34,052 nucleotides of DNA from Bacillus sp. ISL-7 (GCF_018613065.1 NZ_JAGGQW010000030.1:1-34052); one strand, 5' to 3'; shown: positions 7,030 through 17,735, counted from the stretch's first letter. Notes: generated by a model from the sequence alone, not told the origin. A program made the numbers and translations.

Positions 7030-7065
7030 ACAAAAAGAAAGTGCCTAAAATAATTTTTAGGGCAC
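7030..7065 (-). terminator. Terminator of the nirB-nirD-FNT operon
   Basis: GTGCCTAAAA (7041-7050) pairs with TTTTAGGGCAC (7055-7065), with one bulged C. On the minus strand the stem is followed by TTTCTTTTTG. It lies 38 bases after the FNT stop codon. Confidence 0.75.
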
Positions 7066-7102
7066 CCTCTTATAATCAGTTGTTTTTATTTTAAACCTAC
7101 AG

Positions 7103-7942
7103 TTAGGAAGAAACTCTCTTTAAATTACTAGAAAATGTAGATACTTTTTCTTTTGTAATATCTTTTTTATAAATCAAATACATGGATAGTCCAGTAAAGA
7201 TAAATCCACTTGCTAAGTTGCCAACTAATACAGGAATTTGGTTCCAAAACCACCAATCTGTTAAACTAACATCCGCACCAAACATCATACCAGCTGGGAT
7301 GACAAACATATTAACAACAGCATGCTCAAACCCTTGACCAAAGAAGGTTGTAATCGGTAACCACATGGCGATAATTTTTCCAAGCGTACTTGTCGTCGTC
7401 ATAGCCATAATTGCCCCCATTGTTACCATCCAGTTACAAAGCATCGCCTTTACAAAGACAACCAGTATTCCATTAGTTCCCATCGCTTCATATGCTAATG
7501 TTTTAGCTTCAGCTACTTTGATAATCTTTTGCACTAACGGATGTTCAAACGTTTGACCATCATTTGTGAACGCAACATAACACAATGCCGCATAGACAAT
7601 TCCTCCAATTAGATGCCCAACAATTACCCAAAACCAGTTATAAAGCATTTCTCGGACGGTAGCTTTTTTCACTAAGACTGCTACAGGTATAAGGGCAAAA
7701 TTCCCAGTGACCAGCTCAAAACCTAACAGAATGATCATAACAAAGCCGACAGGAAATATAATAGCTCCCAACATCCCAATGTTCGTTTGAAGTTCGAATA
7801 AAAAGGCTAAAGTTGTAGCAAAACCTAACAATGCTGCTCCTAAAAATCCACGCATTAGTAATTGTGAAATAGATAACTTTGCTTTCTTTGCACCCGCATC
7901 AATCATACTTTCTAAAACTTTACTTGGAATAACATAATCCAT
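7103..7942 (-). CDS. nirC: Formate/nitrite transporter (FNT) family, probable nitrite channel
   Basis: About 279 residues with six hydrophobic segments, as in the pentameric FNT channels. Family signatures include GFELVTGNFALIP in the TM2-TM3 half-helix region, the NWFWVIVGHLIGG segment and GFEHAVVNMFVIPAGM, which contains the channel histidine and the second half-helix. The ATG at 7942 is preferred because GGAAGGA lies about 8-10 bases before it; the alternative GTG at 7951 overlaps that site. It follows nirB and nirD on the same strand and precedes a terminator, so nitrite import or export is more likely than formate transport. The name nirC rests on context. Confidence 0.85.
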   Translation of the reverse strand: MDYVIPSKVLESMIDAGAKKAKLSISQLLMRGFLGAALLGFATTLAFLFELQTNIGMLGAIIFPVGFVMIILLGFELVTGNFALIPVAVLVKKATVREMLYNWFWVIVGHLIGGIVYAALCYVAFTNDGQTFEHPLVQKIIKVAEAKTLAYEAMGTNGILVVFVKAMLCNWMVTMGAIMAMTTTSTLGKIIAMWLPITTFFGQGFEHAVVNMFVIPAGMMFGADVSLTDWWFWNQIPVLVGNLASGFIFTGLSMYLIYKKDITKEKVSTFSSNLKRVSS

Positions 7943-7999
7943 TACTACCACTTCCTTCCGTAGGATTCAGCTTTCATAGCTTTTTGAATAGACAACAAG

Positions 8000-8326
8000 T
8001 TATTCCTCTAATATTAAATAGACCATTTTATTTTCCACTAATGTTTGATAGGTTTTGACACATCCATGGTCTGGTGCTTGCACCTGACCGTCCTCCAAAC
8101 AAATTTTCCAATCATGCATGGGACAAAAAACATGCTCCCCACTAACAATCCCTTCACTTAAGACCCCAGCTTTATGAGGGCATTTATTTTCAACAGCCTT
8201 TATCTTTCCGCTCGACAGCTTAAATACCGCAACTTCTGTACCCTCTTCCAGCCGAACCGTTTTTCCCACGCGCTCCGGTAATTCTGAGATTAGACCAACA
8301 CATACCTTTATTTTTGTCTTCTGCAT
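8000..8326 (-). CDS. nirD: Nitrite reductase [NAD(P)H] small subunit, Rieske type
   Basis: A 108-residue protein with a Rieske [2Fe-2S] fold. CPHKAGVL and [13 protein letters not shown] are the two cluster-binding loops. The first has C-x-H and the second C-x2-H, as required for cluster ligation. The start is placed at ATG 8326, eight bases after GAGGAGG; earlier in-frame codons overlap or precede that site. The length fits the B. subtilis NasE/NirD family. NirD assists the large subunit in six-electron reduction of nitrite to ammonium in the cytoplasm. It lies between nirB (42-base gap) and the FNT channel. Confidence 0.93.
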   Translation of the reverse strand: MQKTKIKVCVGLISELPERVGKTVRLEEGTEVAVFKLSSGKIKAVENKCPHKAGVLSEGIVSGEHVFCPMHDWKICLEDGQVQAPDHGCVKTYQTLVENKMVYLILEE

Positions 8327-8368
8327 ATCCATTTCCTCCTCAACGAAATATTTTGGCATTTAAAAAAA

Positions 8369-10783
8369 TTAAGACATTCCCACGGTTTCAAACAGTTCCT
8401 TCGTTGTCTTTTGATTCTCAATAATCTCTTTCCAAGGATCTCTATATACAGACAATGTTTCATCCATACGTGAGTTTAACTCCTTGCGCTTGTTTTCATC
8501 ATCAAGTACTTCTTTGACATGTTTTAAGTCAACTCGTTCAATCCAAGCGGATGTACGTTCTAAATAATTTGCCGTTTCACGATAATATTGAAGATAAGCA
8601 CCTGTAATTTCCATTGCTTCATCATCTGTTTTTACTTTGTAAAGTAAATCTCCTCCACGTACGTGAGTACCGCCGTTTCCGCCAACATAGATTTCCCAGC
8701 CGCCATCAATACCGATAAAACCAATATCTTTAAAACCAGATTCAGCACAGCTTCTAGGGCATGCTGAGACTGCCATTTTTACTTTATGAGGAGTTTGCAA
8801 TCCTTCAAATTTCTTTTCAAGGCGAATGCCTAATCCCATGGAATCCTGTGTTCCAAAGCGGCAGAATTGCTCACCAACACATGTTTTAACGGTACGAAGT
8901 GATTTACCATAGGCATATCCTGAATTCATATCTAAATCTTCCCATACCTTCGGCAAATCATCTTTTTTCACACCAAAAAGGTCGATACGCTGTCCGCCTG
9001 TTACTTTTACTAATGGAATCTCATATTTATCAACGACATCAGCAATCCGGCGCAGATCGTTTGCATTTGTCACTCCGCCATACATTCTAGGTACAACGGA
9101 ATACGTTCCATCCTTTTGAATATTGGCATGCATACGCTCATTGACAAAACGTGATTCTCTTTCATCTTGATATTCTGTTGGATGGACCATCCCTAAATAG
9201 TAGTTAAGGGCTGGGCGGCATTTTGAACAGCCTTCTTCCGTTTCCCATTCAAGAACATTCATCACCTCTTTAACATGTGTTAAGCCTTTTACTTTAATGG
9301 CTTCAACTACTTCGTCTCTTGATAAGGTTGTACAGCCACAAATCGCTTCTTTTTGTGCAGAGGCATTAAATTCGGATCCCAGAGTAAGCTGAAGGACATC
9401 CGCAACCAATGGTTTACATCCTCCACAAGAGCGTGATGCACTTGTACAAGCCTTTATCCCATCTACGGTCGTACAGCCTTGTTCTAAAATGGCCTGAACA
9501 ATGGTCCCTTTTGAGACGCCATTACATCCACAAATGATTTCATCTGCGGACATACTAGCGACTAAACTTTCCCCAGCCTGTTGACCCATAGGCTGCAGAA
9601 TCGATATTTTAGCTGTATCCGAAATGTCTGCCTGTTTATTAATCATTGAAAACAGCCGGTTCCCTTCGCTGCTGTCACCGAATAATACAGCTCCAACAAT
9701 TTGATTGCCGCGAAGGACAATTTTCTTATAGATCCCATCCTGTTCATCAAAGACCTTTAATGCTTTTTTATCTTCGCCTTCTATAAAATCGCCTGCTGAA
9801 AATACTTCGACACCTGACACCTTCAATTGAGTGGACAAAATCGAACCTTTATAAGGCTCTGTATCTACACCGCAAATATGTTTAGCCAACACTTTTCCTT
9901 GTTCATACAATGGGGCGACAAGTCCGTATGGAATACCGTTATGTTCAGCACACTCCCCCACTGCATAAATATGAGGAATGTCCGTTTGTAAATAATCATT
10001 GACTACAATTCCTCTATTAACGGTAACACCAGTTTCTTTTGCAAGAGCAATGTTTGGCTTAATTCCTACTGACATGACGACTAGATCTGCCTCAATTTGT
10101 GTACCATCTTTAAAGGTAACACCCTCTACGCGTTCTCCACCAATGATCGCTTCCGTATTCTTATCTAATAAAAATTTCATCCCTTGATTTTCTAATTCCT
10201 CTTTTAATAGATTAGCAGCGGTTGGATCCAGCTGACGCTCCATTAAGTAGGATGGGAGATGAATAACAGACACATCCATCCCTAAATTCAATAATCCTCT
10301 CGCTGCTTCTAATCCTAGTAATCCTCCGCCAATGACGGCAGCCTTTTTGTATTTTTTTGAAGCTTCAACCATTTCGTCCGTATCTTTAATATCCCGGAAG
10401 GTTGTCACTCCTTTTTTATCTGCTCCTGGTATAGGAAGGATAAATGGCAAGGACCCTGTAGCTAATATTAATTCATCATATGGCTCAGTTCTGCCTGAAT
10501 CAGTGGTTACTATTTTTTGAAGGGGATCCACCTTTATAACTGTTTCTCCCGTATGTAAAGTAATCGAATTTTCTTTATACCATTCCCAATCATTTAAGGT
10601 AATGTCCCTTACCTCCGTGTCTCCTTGCAGTACTTTTGATAACAGAATTCGATTGTAGTTCGGATAAGGTTCTTTTCCGATAATAGTAATTTCAAAATGC
10701 TCTTTTGAGATTTTCAAGATCTCCTCAATTGTTTTTACACCTGCCATTCCATTACCAACGAGCACCAACTTCGTTTTCTTCAT
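8369..10783 (-). CDS. nirB: Nitrite reductase [NAD(P)H] large subunit
   Basis: 804 residues, full length for the family (NasD in B. subtilis). An FAD-binding GNGMAG loop (10-15) and an NAD(P)H-binding GGGLLGLEAA loop (152-161) form the reductase part. A BFD-like [2Fe-2S] domain has CGC at 418-420 and CGGC at 453-456. A second cysteine set, CGC at 482-484 with C519 and C522, follows it. The C-terminal sulfite/nitrite-reductase half carries the siroheme/[4Fe-4S] ligands Cys635, Cys641, Cys675 and Cys679 (TCVGEQFC and ACPRSC). The enzyme reduces nitrite to ammonium with NAD(P)H. The ATG follows GAGGGGGA. It is first in a nirB-nirD-FNT operon, and a perfect TnrA box lies 121-137 bases upstream, which suggests nitrogen-limitation control. 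Confidence 0.95.
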   Translation of the reverse strand: MKKTKLVLVGNGMAGVKTIEEILKISKEHFEITIIGKEPYPNYNRILLSKVLQGDTEVRDITLNDWEWYKENSITLHTGETVIKVDPLQKIVTTDSGRTEPYDELILATGSLPFILPIPGADKKGVTTFRDIKDTDEMVEASKKYKKAAVIGGGLLGLEAARGLLNLGMDVSVIHLPSYLMERQLDPTAANLLKEELENQGMKFLLDKNTEAIIGGERVEGVTFKDGTQIEADLVVMSVGIKPNIALAKETGVTVNRGIVVNDYLQTDIPHIYAVGECAEHNGIPYGLVAPLYEQGKVLAKHICGVDTEPYKGSILSTQLKVSGVEVFSAGDFIEGEDKKALKVFDEQDGIYKKIVLRGNQIVGAVLFGDSSEGNRLFSMINKQADISDTAKISILQPMGQQAGESLVASMSADEIICGCNGVSKGTIVQAILEQGCTTVDGIKACTSASRSCGGCKPLVADVLQLTLGSEFNASAQKEAICGCTTLSRDEVVEAIKVKGLTHVKEVMNVLEWETEEGCSKCRPALNYYLGMVHPTEYQDERESRFVNERMHANIQKDGTYSVVPRMYGGVTNANDLRRIADVVDKYEIPLVKVTGGQRIDLFGVKKDDLPKVWEDLDMNSGYAYGKSLRTVKTCVGEQFCRFGTQDSMGLGIRLEKKFEGLQTPHKVKMAVSACPRSCAESGFKDIGFIGIDGGWEIYVGGNGGTHVRGGDLLYKVKTDDEAMEITGAYLQYYRETANYLERTSAWIERVDLKHVKEVLDDENKRKELNSRMDETLSVYRDPWKEIIENQKTTKELFETVGMS

Positions 10784-10903
10784 GTAAAATCCCCCTCAAA
10801 GTTTTGGTTAAAATGAAAAATCAGTGAACTTCATTGGAAAGTTACTGAAATATTCAATTTTAGAATTGCGCAAAAATATTAAAAAATTCTATTTTTTAAT
10901 CTG

Positions 10904-10920
10904 TGTCAGATTTTATCACA
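10904..10920 (-). promoter_or_regulatory. TnrA/GlnR box upstream of nirB
   Basis: TGTCAGATTTTATCACA matches the 17-bp TnrA consensus TGTNANAWWWTNTNACA at every fixed position. On the minus strand a TAATAT -10-like hexamer lies at about 10881-10876, so the box would centre roughly 43-50 bases before transcription start, the position used by TnrA as activator of B. subtilis nas genes. Apart from this box, the 387 bases from 10784 to 11170 hold only the palindrome at 11057-11076. Confidence 0.8.
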
Positions 10921-11056
10921 TGAAAATGTTAAATAAAATACTTAATTTCCAAATTTTTTTACTGCTCTCACATTACAAACATGTTGCAAACGCTTTATCA
11001 ATTGATTTATAAAGGTTTAAAAAAATAAAAAAAATTTTAAAAATGATTGATTCTAA

Positions 11057-11076
11057 AACATGGTAAATACCATGTT
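11057..11076. promoter_or_regulatory. Perfect 9-2-9 palindrome, candidate operator
   Basis: AACATGGTAAATACCATGTT is a perfect inverted repeat with a two-base centre. It lies 95 bases before the small plus-strand ORF and about 270 bases upstream of nirB. The size and symmetry suit a dimeric repressor. It is not a canonical Fnr (TGTGA-N6-TCACA) or TnrA site. An NsrR-type regulator is conceivable but unproven. Confidence 0.5.
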
Positions 11077-11170
11077 AGAACTCCTTACATAAAACGCGAA
11101 AAAACGAATGTGCAGTGTTATGATCAAAATAGAAAAACAAACGGGCGTTGCAAAATAAGGAGGATGCATT

Positions 11171-11263
11171 ATGAAAAAGCATAAAAATATGAATCTATTT
11201 TCTTTCTTAATACTGATTGGGAGAGTCATGTTTTCTAAAAAAAACAATATCGGTTGGTCTTAG
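11171..11263 (+). CDS. Putative 30-residue hydrophobic peptide
   Basis: The ATG at 11171 is preceded by AAGGAGGATGCATT, an excellent ribosome binding site at normal spacing. The peptide begins MKKHKNMNLFSFLILIGRVM and ends in a basic SKKNNIGWS tail. It thus has a short basic N-terminus, one short hydrophobic segment (about residues 9-16) and a basic C-terminus. That is consistent with a small membrane-surface peptide. It is transcribed away from nirB, 95 bases after a perfect palindrome. I do not recognise it; the case rests on the ribosome binding site and the start/stop arrangement. A terminator-capable hairpin follows at 11333-11367. Confidence 0.45.
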   Translation: MKKHKNMNLFSFLILIGRVMFSKKNNIGWS

Positions 11264-11332
11264 TTTAACCTTTAAGTAAAAAGAACAATGATTAAACTGA
11301 AAACATACATAGATGTTTACTTTAGAACGAAA

Positions 11333-11367
11333 AGGATTGAGCCCTGTACAATACAGAGTTCAATCCT
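11333..11367. terminator. Terminator downstream of glutamate synthase operon (bidirectional)
   Basis: A 16-bp stem with one mismatch and one G-U pair, and a CAA loop (11333-11348/11352-11367). On the minus strand it is followed by TTTCGTTCT. It lies about 90 bases after the small-subunit stop and could also end the plus-strand peptide transcript. Confidence 0.75.
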
Positions 11368-11455
11368 CAGTAGTTGCTTAAAATAAATGAGATTGTTTAT
11401 TACCCTTCCCTGGATACTGTTATCAGACATTTTATATCTAATTTGATGGATGGTT

Positions 11456-12940
11456 CTAAGGTAAATTAGTTTCACCCATTAAATATCTGTCACATTCCCT
11501 TGCAGCCTCTCTACCTTCATTTATGGCCCAGACAATTAGACTTTGACCTCGACGCATATCACCCGCTGCATAAACTCCTTCGATATTTGTTTTATAGTTT
11601 CCATACTCAGCCATTACATTTGTTCGTTCATCTGTTTCGACATTCATTTTTTGAAGGAAGCTTGGCTCTGGACCACTAAATCCGATCGCTAGTAAGACTA
11701 ACTGAGCAGGCCAGATTTTTTCTGTACCTGGAATCTCTTTTCGAATTCGCTGACCATTTTCATCGGTTGTCGTTTCAACGTTAATGGTGTGAACCTCTTT
11801 GACATGACCGTTTTCATCGCCTACAAACTTTTTCGTCATCACGGCATAGGCGCGGGGATCCTCTCCAAAGACAGCCGCTGCTTCTTTTTGACCATATTCA
11901 ACCCGATGAATGACCGGCCATTGCGGCCATGGATTATCATCAGCCCGAACTTCACCCTTTTTCTGATAAATATCAAACTGTGTTAAGCTTTTGCATTTAT
12001 GTCTGACAGCAGTAGCCAAACAATCTACACCTGTATCCCCGCCGCCAATGACAACTACATCTTTATCTTTTGCGGATATATAATCACCGTTCTCAAGATT
12101 AGAATCTAATAGACTTTTTGTATTCGCATGAAGAAAATCCATTGCGTAATGGATGCCTTTTAACTCTCTCCCTTCTACGTTTATATCTCGGTGCTTTGTT
12201 GCACCACCACAAAGAACGATCGCATCAAATTCTGATTGTAACACAGAAATTGGGTAATCCTTGCCCACCTCTGTATTTGTCATAAACGTAATCCCCTCTG
12301 CCTTAAGCAGATTGACTCTCCGCTCAACCACAGAATAAGGAAGCTTCATTTCAGGTATCCCATACGTTAAAAGACCCCCAACACGATCATGACGTTCAAA
12401 AACAGTCACTTGGTGTCCTGCTTTATTAAGCTGGGCAGCACAAGCCAAACCTGCTGGACCAGAGCCAACAACGGCCACCTTTTTATCCGTTCTGGTTTCT
12501 GGTGGCTCCGGTTTCACCCACCCTTCCTTAAAGCCTTTACTAATAATTTCTAACTCGATTGACCGGATGGCAACCGGTGGTTCATTAATTCCAAGTACGC
12601 AAGCTCCTTCGCACGGAGCCGGACAAGCCAATCCTGTAAATTCAGGAAAGTTATTCATTTTATGTTCTCGTTTTAGGGCTTCTTCCCATTGGCCTTGAAG
12701 AACTAAATCATTCCACTCCGGGATCAAGTGATGGACGGGACAACCAGAAGTCATCCCGTTTATGATCGTTCCTGTATGACAAGTGGGAATCCCACAATCC
12801 ATGCAACGAGCACCTTGTTGTTTTAATTCATTTTCTTGAAGAGGTAACGTATAAATGTCCCAATCATCCGTTCGTGTTACAGGGTCACGTTCGGGCCTTG
12901 GTTGTCGTTCGTAATCCATAAAACCAGTTGGTTTTCCCAT
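11456..12940 (-). CDS. gltD: Glutamate synthase small (beta) subunit
   Basis: 494 residues, standard length (called gltB in B. subtilis). The N-terminal ferredoxin-like part has the cluster cysteines Cys46, Cys49 and Cys54 (CMDCGIPTC) and Cys106, Cys110 and Cys114 (CPAPCEGAC). GSGPAG at 159-164 binds FAD, and VVVIGGGDTGVDC near 290 binds NADPH. The subunit passes electrons from NADPH to the large subunit, which makes two glutamates from glutamine and 2-oxoglutarate. The gene begins three bases after the large-subunit stop. Its ribosome binding site (GGAGGGTGA) lies in the end of that gene, so the two are co-transcribed and probably translationally coupled. A strong terminator follows. Confidence 0.95.
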   Translation of the reverse strand: MGKPTGFMDYERQPRPERDPVTRTDDWDIYTLPLQENELKQQGARCMDCGIPTCHTGTIINGMTSGCPVHHLIPEWNDLVLQGQWEEALKREHKMNNFPEFTGLACPAPCEGACVLGINEPPVAIRSIELEIISKGFKEGWVKPEPPETRTDKKVAVVGSGPAGLACAAQLNKAGHQVTVFERHDRVGGLLTYGIPEMKLPYSVVERRVNLLKAEGITFMTNTEVGKDYPISVLQSEFDAIVLCGGATKHRDINVEGRELKGIHYAMDFLHANTKSLLDSNLENGDYISAKDKDVVVIGGGDTGVDCLATAVRHKCKSLTQFDIYQKKGEVRADDNPWPQWPVIHRVEYGQKEAAAVFGEDPRAYAVMTKKFVGDENGHVKEVHTINVETTTDENGQRIRKEIPGTEKIWPAQLVLLAIGFSGPEPSFLQKMNVETDERTNVMAEYGNYKTNIEGVYAAGDMRRGQSLIVWAINEGREAARECDRYLMGETNLP

Positions 12941-12943
12941 CGT

Positions 12944-15900
12944 TCACCCTCCATCTTTCATCGAATTCACCGCTTGTTTGCTTTCCTCAAATGCCAGGAG
13001 TGCTGCTTGAGGTTCACTCAACCCGCCTTTTCGCAAGGTTTTAATTCGCTCTTGCATCTCTAAATAATCTTTCGGAATCACTCGTACAAATTTCTTACTC
13101 ATATCTGCCCAGCTATCTAACACTCTCTTCCCATATGGACTATGCGTGTAACGAACATGGTTTTCGATTAATTGAAGGACTGTTTGGAGTTCTGTCTCAT
13201 CTTGGACCGAATCAAGATACACTTGTTCTTGATTACATTTCACACGGAAATCCTTTGTTACATCCAATACATAGGCAACTCCACCTGACATACCCGCTGC
13301 GAAGTTTTTCCCGGTTGTTCCTAATACAATGACTTTTCCACCTGTCATGTATTCACAACCATGGTCACCAACACCTTCTACAACCACATTTGCACCACTG
13401 TTCCTCACACAAAAGCGCTCTCCAGCAATTCCGCTGATATAGGCTTCGCCTGCAGTTGCCCCGTAAAATGATACGTTTCCGACGATGATATTGTTTTCCC
13501 AGACAAAAGTAGCCTTTCGTGAAGGCCGAACAATAATTTTTCCTCCTGATAATCCCTTTCCGATAAAATCATTGGCATCTCCCACTAGTCTCATCGTTAA
13601 TCCAGGTGGAATAAAGGCACCAAAGCTTTGACCGGCAGAGCCTGTAAAAGTAAGGCGAATGGTGTCATCAGGTAACCCCTTGGCACCATACCGTTTCGTA
13701 ATTTCACTGCCTAACATGGTTCCTGCCACTCGGTTAATGTTCCGTATCGATAAAGTCGCCTCTATTGGTTCTTGGTTTTCAAGCGCTTCTTTACATAACG
13801 GGATTAATTCTTGTTTGTCTAATGTTTTATCGAGTCCGTGAACCTGTTCAACCGTTGCATAACGACTAACATGTTTAGGCACTTCAGGCTGATAAAGAAG
13901 GGCTGATAAGTCAATCCCTTTGGTTTTCCAATGGGTAATGGCTTTATTCGTCTCTAAAACATCTGTCCTTCCGATCATTTCATTTATGGTCCGGAACCCA
14001 AGTTCTGCCATGAGTTCTCTCACTTCCATCGCAATGAATCTCATAAAGTTTGCAACATGCTCAGGTTCACCCGTAAACTTTTTTCGCAGTTCCGGGTTTT
14101 GAGTGGCTACCCCTACTGGACATGTATCAAGATGACATACTCGCATTAAAATACATCCTAGTACGACTAACGGTGCGGTTGAAAATCCGTATTCCTCCGC
14201 ACCAAGTAAGGAAGCAATGACAACATCCCGGCCTGTCATCATTTTTCCATCTGTTTCCACAACGATTCGGTCACGCAAACGATTTAAGAGCAAGGTTTGA
14301 TGTGTCTCTGCCAGCCCTATTTCCCAGGGTAACCCAGCATGTTTCAAACTTGTCCTTGGTGCTGCCCCGGTTCCGCCGTCATATCCGCTAATAAGAACAA
14401 GATCTGCTCTCCCTTTAGCGACTCCAGCAGCAATGGTTCCTACACCTACTTCTGATACAAGCTTGACACTCACTCTCGCGGAAGGATTTGCATTTTTTAA
14501 GTTATGAATTAATTCTGCTAAATCTTCAATGGAATAAATATCATGGTGCGGCGGCGGTGAAATCAAATCTACACCTGGTGTAGAACCTCTAACCTCTGCA
14601 ATCCATGGATATACTTTTTTTCCCGGAAGATGCCCCCCTTCTCCTGGTTTAGCACCTTGGGCCACCTTAATTTGGATCTCATCGGCGTTTACAAGATAAT
14701 GACTATTCACACCGAATCGACCAGAAGCAACTTGTTTAATCGCACTACGACGTAAATCGCCATTTGGATCAGGTGTAAATCTGTTAGGGTCTTCTCCCCC
14801 TTCTCCAGAGTTACTTTTGGCACCAATTTTGTTCATTGCAATGGCAAGCGCTTCGTGGGCTTCACTACTGATCGAGCCGTAAGACATCGCTCCCGTTTTA
14901 AACCGTTTACAAATTTCTTCAATGGACTCCACTTCGTCCAGCGGTATTGCTTCACGTTTTTTAAACGATAGCATGCCTCGAATCGATTGAAGATTATGCT
15001 TCGGATCTGTCAGTAAGGATGAATACTCTTTAAACAGCTTGTAATTATTTGTTCGGCAAGCTTGTTGCAAAAGGTGAATCGTCCGAGGATTGTATTGATG
15101 ATCTTCCCCGTCGTGGCGCCACTGAAAATCATCACCTGTTTCCAATGTCCTCTTCTCACCTCTTGACTCATCAAAGGCTCTTTTATGCCTCATCATCACT
15201 TCTTCGGCAATAATATCTAACCCGATTCCGCCTATTCGCGTGGCAGTTCGAGTAAAGTATTTATCAATAACGTCCTTGTCAATTCCGATTGCCTCAAAGA
15301 TTTGTGCACCACGATAACTCTGAATGGTTGAAATCCCCATTTTCGATAGCACTTTAACGATTCCGTCTGTCGATGCCTTTATGTAAACATCAATCGCATC
15401 CTCAACCTGCATTTCACGTATATCATCGATTTCAATCAAACCTCGCAGGGATTCAAATGCTAAATACGGATGAATCGCTTCTGCCCCAAAACCAAGTAAT
15501 GCTGCGAAATGATGGACCTCTCTAGGTTCTGCTGATTCAAGGATGATACTTACCTTGGCACGTGTCCCTTTTCGGATCAGGTGATGATGTAAGCCAGAAA
15601 CGGCGAGTAAGGCCGGTAAAGCTGCATATTCGACATTGACTCCGCGATCAGATAAAACGAGTAAGGAAGCCCCATTGTCAATCGCGTTGTCAGCCTTTGA
15701 AAATAAATCGTCTAAAATCTGTTCAAAATGAGGAGGAGCATCAACAGAAAAATTGATCGATAGAGTTTCGCTCTTAAAACTAGATTTATACAGCTTGCAC
15801 AGCTGACTATTTGTCAAAATAGGGGTGTGAATTTGAATTTGTTTACAGCTCTCAGGCTCAGGTTTGATAAGGTTTCTTTCCGGTCCAATTGTTGTGACAA

Positions 15901-17536
15901 CGGAAGTAATGATTTCCTCCCGAATTGCATCAATTGGCGGATTTGTTACTTGCGCAAACAGCTGTTTGAAATAGTTATAAAGCAGCTGTGGTTTTTTAGA
16001 TAAGACCGCAAGCGGCGAATCATACCCCATAGAACCAACCGGATCTTTCCCGTCCGTTACCATAGGCTTCAATACTTTATTTAGCTCTTCGTTTGTATAC
16101 CCAAAGGCAAGTTGTTGTTTTATTCGGTCATCCATAGTAAAAACGTTTTTATGATTGCTCGTTTCAGGCAGGTCATCTATACGAACTAGATGCTTAGCCA
16201 ACCAATCTTTATATGGTTGTTCAGACGCGATTTCCGCTTTAATTTCTTCATCCGGAATAATTTTGCCCTTTTCTAAATCAACAAGAAGCATTTTTCCAGG
16301 GTGAAGTCTGCCTTTATACTCAATATCGTCAACAAAAATATCTAAGGCACCTACTTCGGAACCCAAAACAATCATCCCGTCTTTTGTTACATAATACCGG
16401 GCAGGCCGCAGCCCATTTCGGTCAAGACATGCTCCTATTTGTTTCCCATCTGTAAATACGATGGCCGCAGGCCCATCCCATGGTTCCATTAAACAGCTAT
16501 GAAATTCATAGAATGCTTTCTTTTCATCATCCATTGTGACGTCATTTGCCCATGGCTCGGGAATCATCATCATGGCCGTATGAGCTAGTGAACGTCCAGA
16601 AAGATGAAGAAATTCAAAACAATTATCAAACATCGAAGAATCGCTGCCATCTGTATCAATGACCGGAAATAGCTTTTGATAATCGTTATCTCGAAACAAT
16701 TCAGATTCACAGAGGGCTTCTCTAGCCTGCATCCATTTAACGTTTCCTTTAATGGTATTAAATTCTCCATTATGGATGGTAAATCGATTGGGATGGGACC
16801 TTTCCCAACTTGGAAATGTATTGGTACTAAATCGCGAATGAACAAGGGCTAATGCCGACTTAAAGTCTCGGTGATTCAAATCAATATAAAAGGAATCGAG
16901 TTGTTCTGGAATTAACATGCCTTTATACACAATGGTTCTTGATGATAAACTACAAACGTATAGACCTTCTTGATGTTCAAGATCAGAAGGGGAAACTTCG
17001 TTTTCTAATCGTTTTCGGATCACATATAATTTTCTTTCGAAATCACTTTTATCTTTAAGGTCGCCTGAAGGAGCTATAAACATTTGACGAATAAACGGTT
17101 TTGATTTTTTGGCAAGGTCACCGACATAAGAATCATTCACTGGTACGGTCCTCCAGCCTAGAAAAGTCTGTCCTTCCTCTTCAATGACGTTTTTAACTAA
17201 TTTTTGGACCCTTTTTCTAATCTCTGGGTCTTGCGGTAAAAAGACCATACCAATCCCATACCTCCCTTCTTCAGGGAGTTCAATATTTTCTTTTTCACAT
17301 TGTTTTTCAAAAAAAGAATGTGGAATTTGAGTCAGAATACCAGCGCCGTCACCCGTGCTAATGTCTGCAGATTGTCCGCCCCTGTGTTCTAAATTACATA
17401 AAATCGTTATCGCATGTTCCACGATGTCGTGTGACTTTTTTCCATTTATATTAGCGACCATTCCGATTCCACAAGCTTCATGTTCATATTCAGGCAGATA
17501 TAAACCTTGTGCACTCGGATAACCAAGCTTTTTCAT
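12944..17536 (-). CDS. gltB: Glutamate synthase large (alpha) subunit
   Basis: 1530 residues from the ATG at 17536 (called gltA in B. subtilis). This start follows AAGGGA with a 7-base gap and leaves a 21-residue propeptide before the catalytic Cys22 of EACGIG, the N-terminal nucleophile of the class II glutaminase domain after processing. An in-frame start 27 codons earlier overlaps probable leader DNA. The FMN synthase domain has the [3Fe-4S] ligands Cys1128, Cys1134 and Cys1139 (C-x5-C-x4-C). The C-terminal GXGXG domain includes [13 protein letters not shown]. It converts glutamine and 2-oxoglutarate to glutamate. A gltC-type LysR regulator, usual next to this gene in B. subtilis, is absent; a DUF3231 gene is divergent instead. 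Confidence 0.95.
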   Translation of the reverse strand: MKKLGYPSAQGLYLPEYEHEACGIGMVANINGKKSHDIVEHAITILCNLEHRGGQSADISTGDGAGILTQIPHSFFEKQCEKENIELPEEGRYGIGMVFLPQDPEIRKRVQKLVKNVIEEEGQTFLGWRTVPVNDSYVGDLAKKSKPFIRQMFIAPSGDLKDKSDFERKLYVIRKRLENEVSPSDLEHQEGLYVCSLSSRTIVYKGMLIPEQLDSFYIDLNHRDFKSALALVHSRFSTNTFPSWERSHPNRFTIHNGEFNTIKGNVKWMQAREALCESELFRDNDYQKLFPVIDTDGSDSSMFDNCFEFLHLSGRSLAHTAMMMIPEPWANDVTMDDEKKAFYEFHSCLMEPWDGPAAIVFTDGKQIGACLDRNGLRPARYYVTKDGMIVLGSEVGALDIFVDDIEYKGRLHPGKMLLVDLEKGKIIPDEEIKAEIASEQPYKDWLAKHLVRIDDLPETSNHKNVFTMDDRIKQQLAFGYTNEELNKVLKPMVTDGKDPVGSMGYDSPLAVLSKKPQLLYNYFKQLFAQVTNPPIDAIREEIITSVVTTIGPERNLIKPEPESCKQIQIHTPILTNSQLCKLYKSSFKSETLSINFSVDAPPHFEQILDDLFSKADNAIDNGASLLVLSDRGVNVEYAALPALLAVSGLHHHLIRKGTRAKVSIILESAEPREVHHFAALLGFGAEAIHPYLAFESLRGLIEIDDIREMQVEDAIDVYIKASTDGIVKVLSKMGISTIQSYRGAQIFEAIGIDKDVIDKYFTRTATRIGGIGLDIIAEEVMMRHKRAFDESRGEKRTLETGDDFQWRHDGEDHQYNPRTIHLLQQACRTNNYKLFKEYSSLLTDPKHNLQSIRGMLSFKKREAIPLDEVESIEEICKRFKTGAMSYGSISSEAHEALAIAMNKIGAKSNSGEGGEDPNRFTPDPNGDLRRSAIKQVASGRFGVNSHYLVNADEIQIKVAQGAKPGEGGHLPGKKVYPWIAEVRGSTPGVDLISPPPHHDIYSIEDLAELIHNLKNANPSARVSVKLVSEVGVGTIAAGVAKGRADLVLISGYDGGTGAAPRTSLKHAGLPWEIGLAETHQTLLLNRLRDRIVVETDGKMMTGRDVVIASLLGAEEYGFSTAPLVVLGCILMRVCHLDTCPVGVATQNPELRKKFTGEPEHVANFMRFIAMEVRELMAELGFRTINEMIGRTDVLETNKAITHWKTKGIDLSALLYQPEVPKHVSRYATVEQVHGLDKTLDKQELIPLCKEALENQEPIEATLSIRNINRVAGTMLGSEITKRYGAKGLPDDTIRLTFTGSAGQSFGAFIPPGLTMRLVGDANDFIGKGLSGGKIIVRPSRKATFVWENNIIVGNVSFYGATAGEAYISGIAGERFCVRNSGANVVVEGVGDHGCEYMTGGKVIVLGTTGKNFAAGMSGGVAYVLDVTKDFRVKCNQEQVYLDSVQDETELQTVLQLIENHVRYTHSPYGKRVLDSWADMSKKFVRVIPKDYLEMQERIKTLRKGGLSEPQAALLAFEESKQAVNSMKDGG

Positions 17537-17704
17537 GACAACATCCCTTCTTACTGAAATTATGATGGGAACGTTAATACCTTTCACATAAAAATAGTGT
17601 ATACTTTTCATTTCCATTTAATTCTATCTCCAATAAAAGTCGTGCCTGTCAAAACCCAAGTTATTCGTCATTCGTATTCAAAGTGCTCTTTAGGATCCAT
17701 AAAA

Positions 17705-17735
17705 AAACCCTCGCAGATAGAATATACGAAGGTTT
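17705..17735 (-). terminator. Minus-strand terminator-like hairpin in the gltB upstream region
   Basis: AAACCCTCG (17705-17713) pairs with CGAAGGTTT (17727-17735) with one mismatch. On the minus strand the stem runs into a seven-T tract (TTTTTTTATGG). No minus-strand gene feeds it directly, since the neighbour at 17815 is on the plus strand. It is either an insulator against read-through from the right or an attenuator in a long leader of the glutamate synthase operon. Confidence 0.55.

Noticed and set aside
10900..10922. The TGTCA/TCACA repeat upstream of nirB as an Fnr box
   Set aside because: The spacing is 7 bases, not the 6 of Fnr sites, while it fits the TnrA consensus exactly.
10985..10998. 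A cre-like TGCAAACGCTTTAT upstream of nirB
   Set aside because: The 3' half departs from the consensus and the distance from the nirB start (about 200 bases) is large.
11053..11247. A 64-codon minus-strand frame opposite the 30-residue peptide
   Set aside because: No ribosome binding site and it crosses the perfect palindrome; the plus-strand peptide has far better signals.
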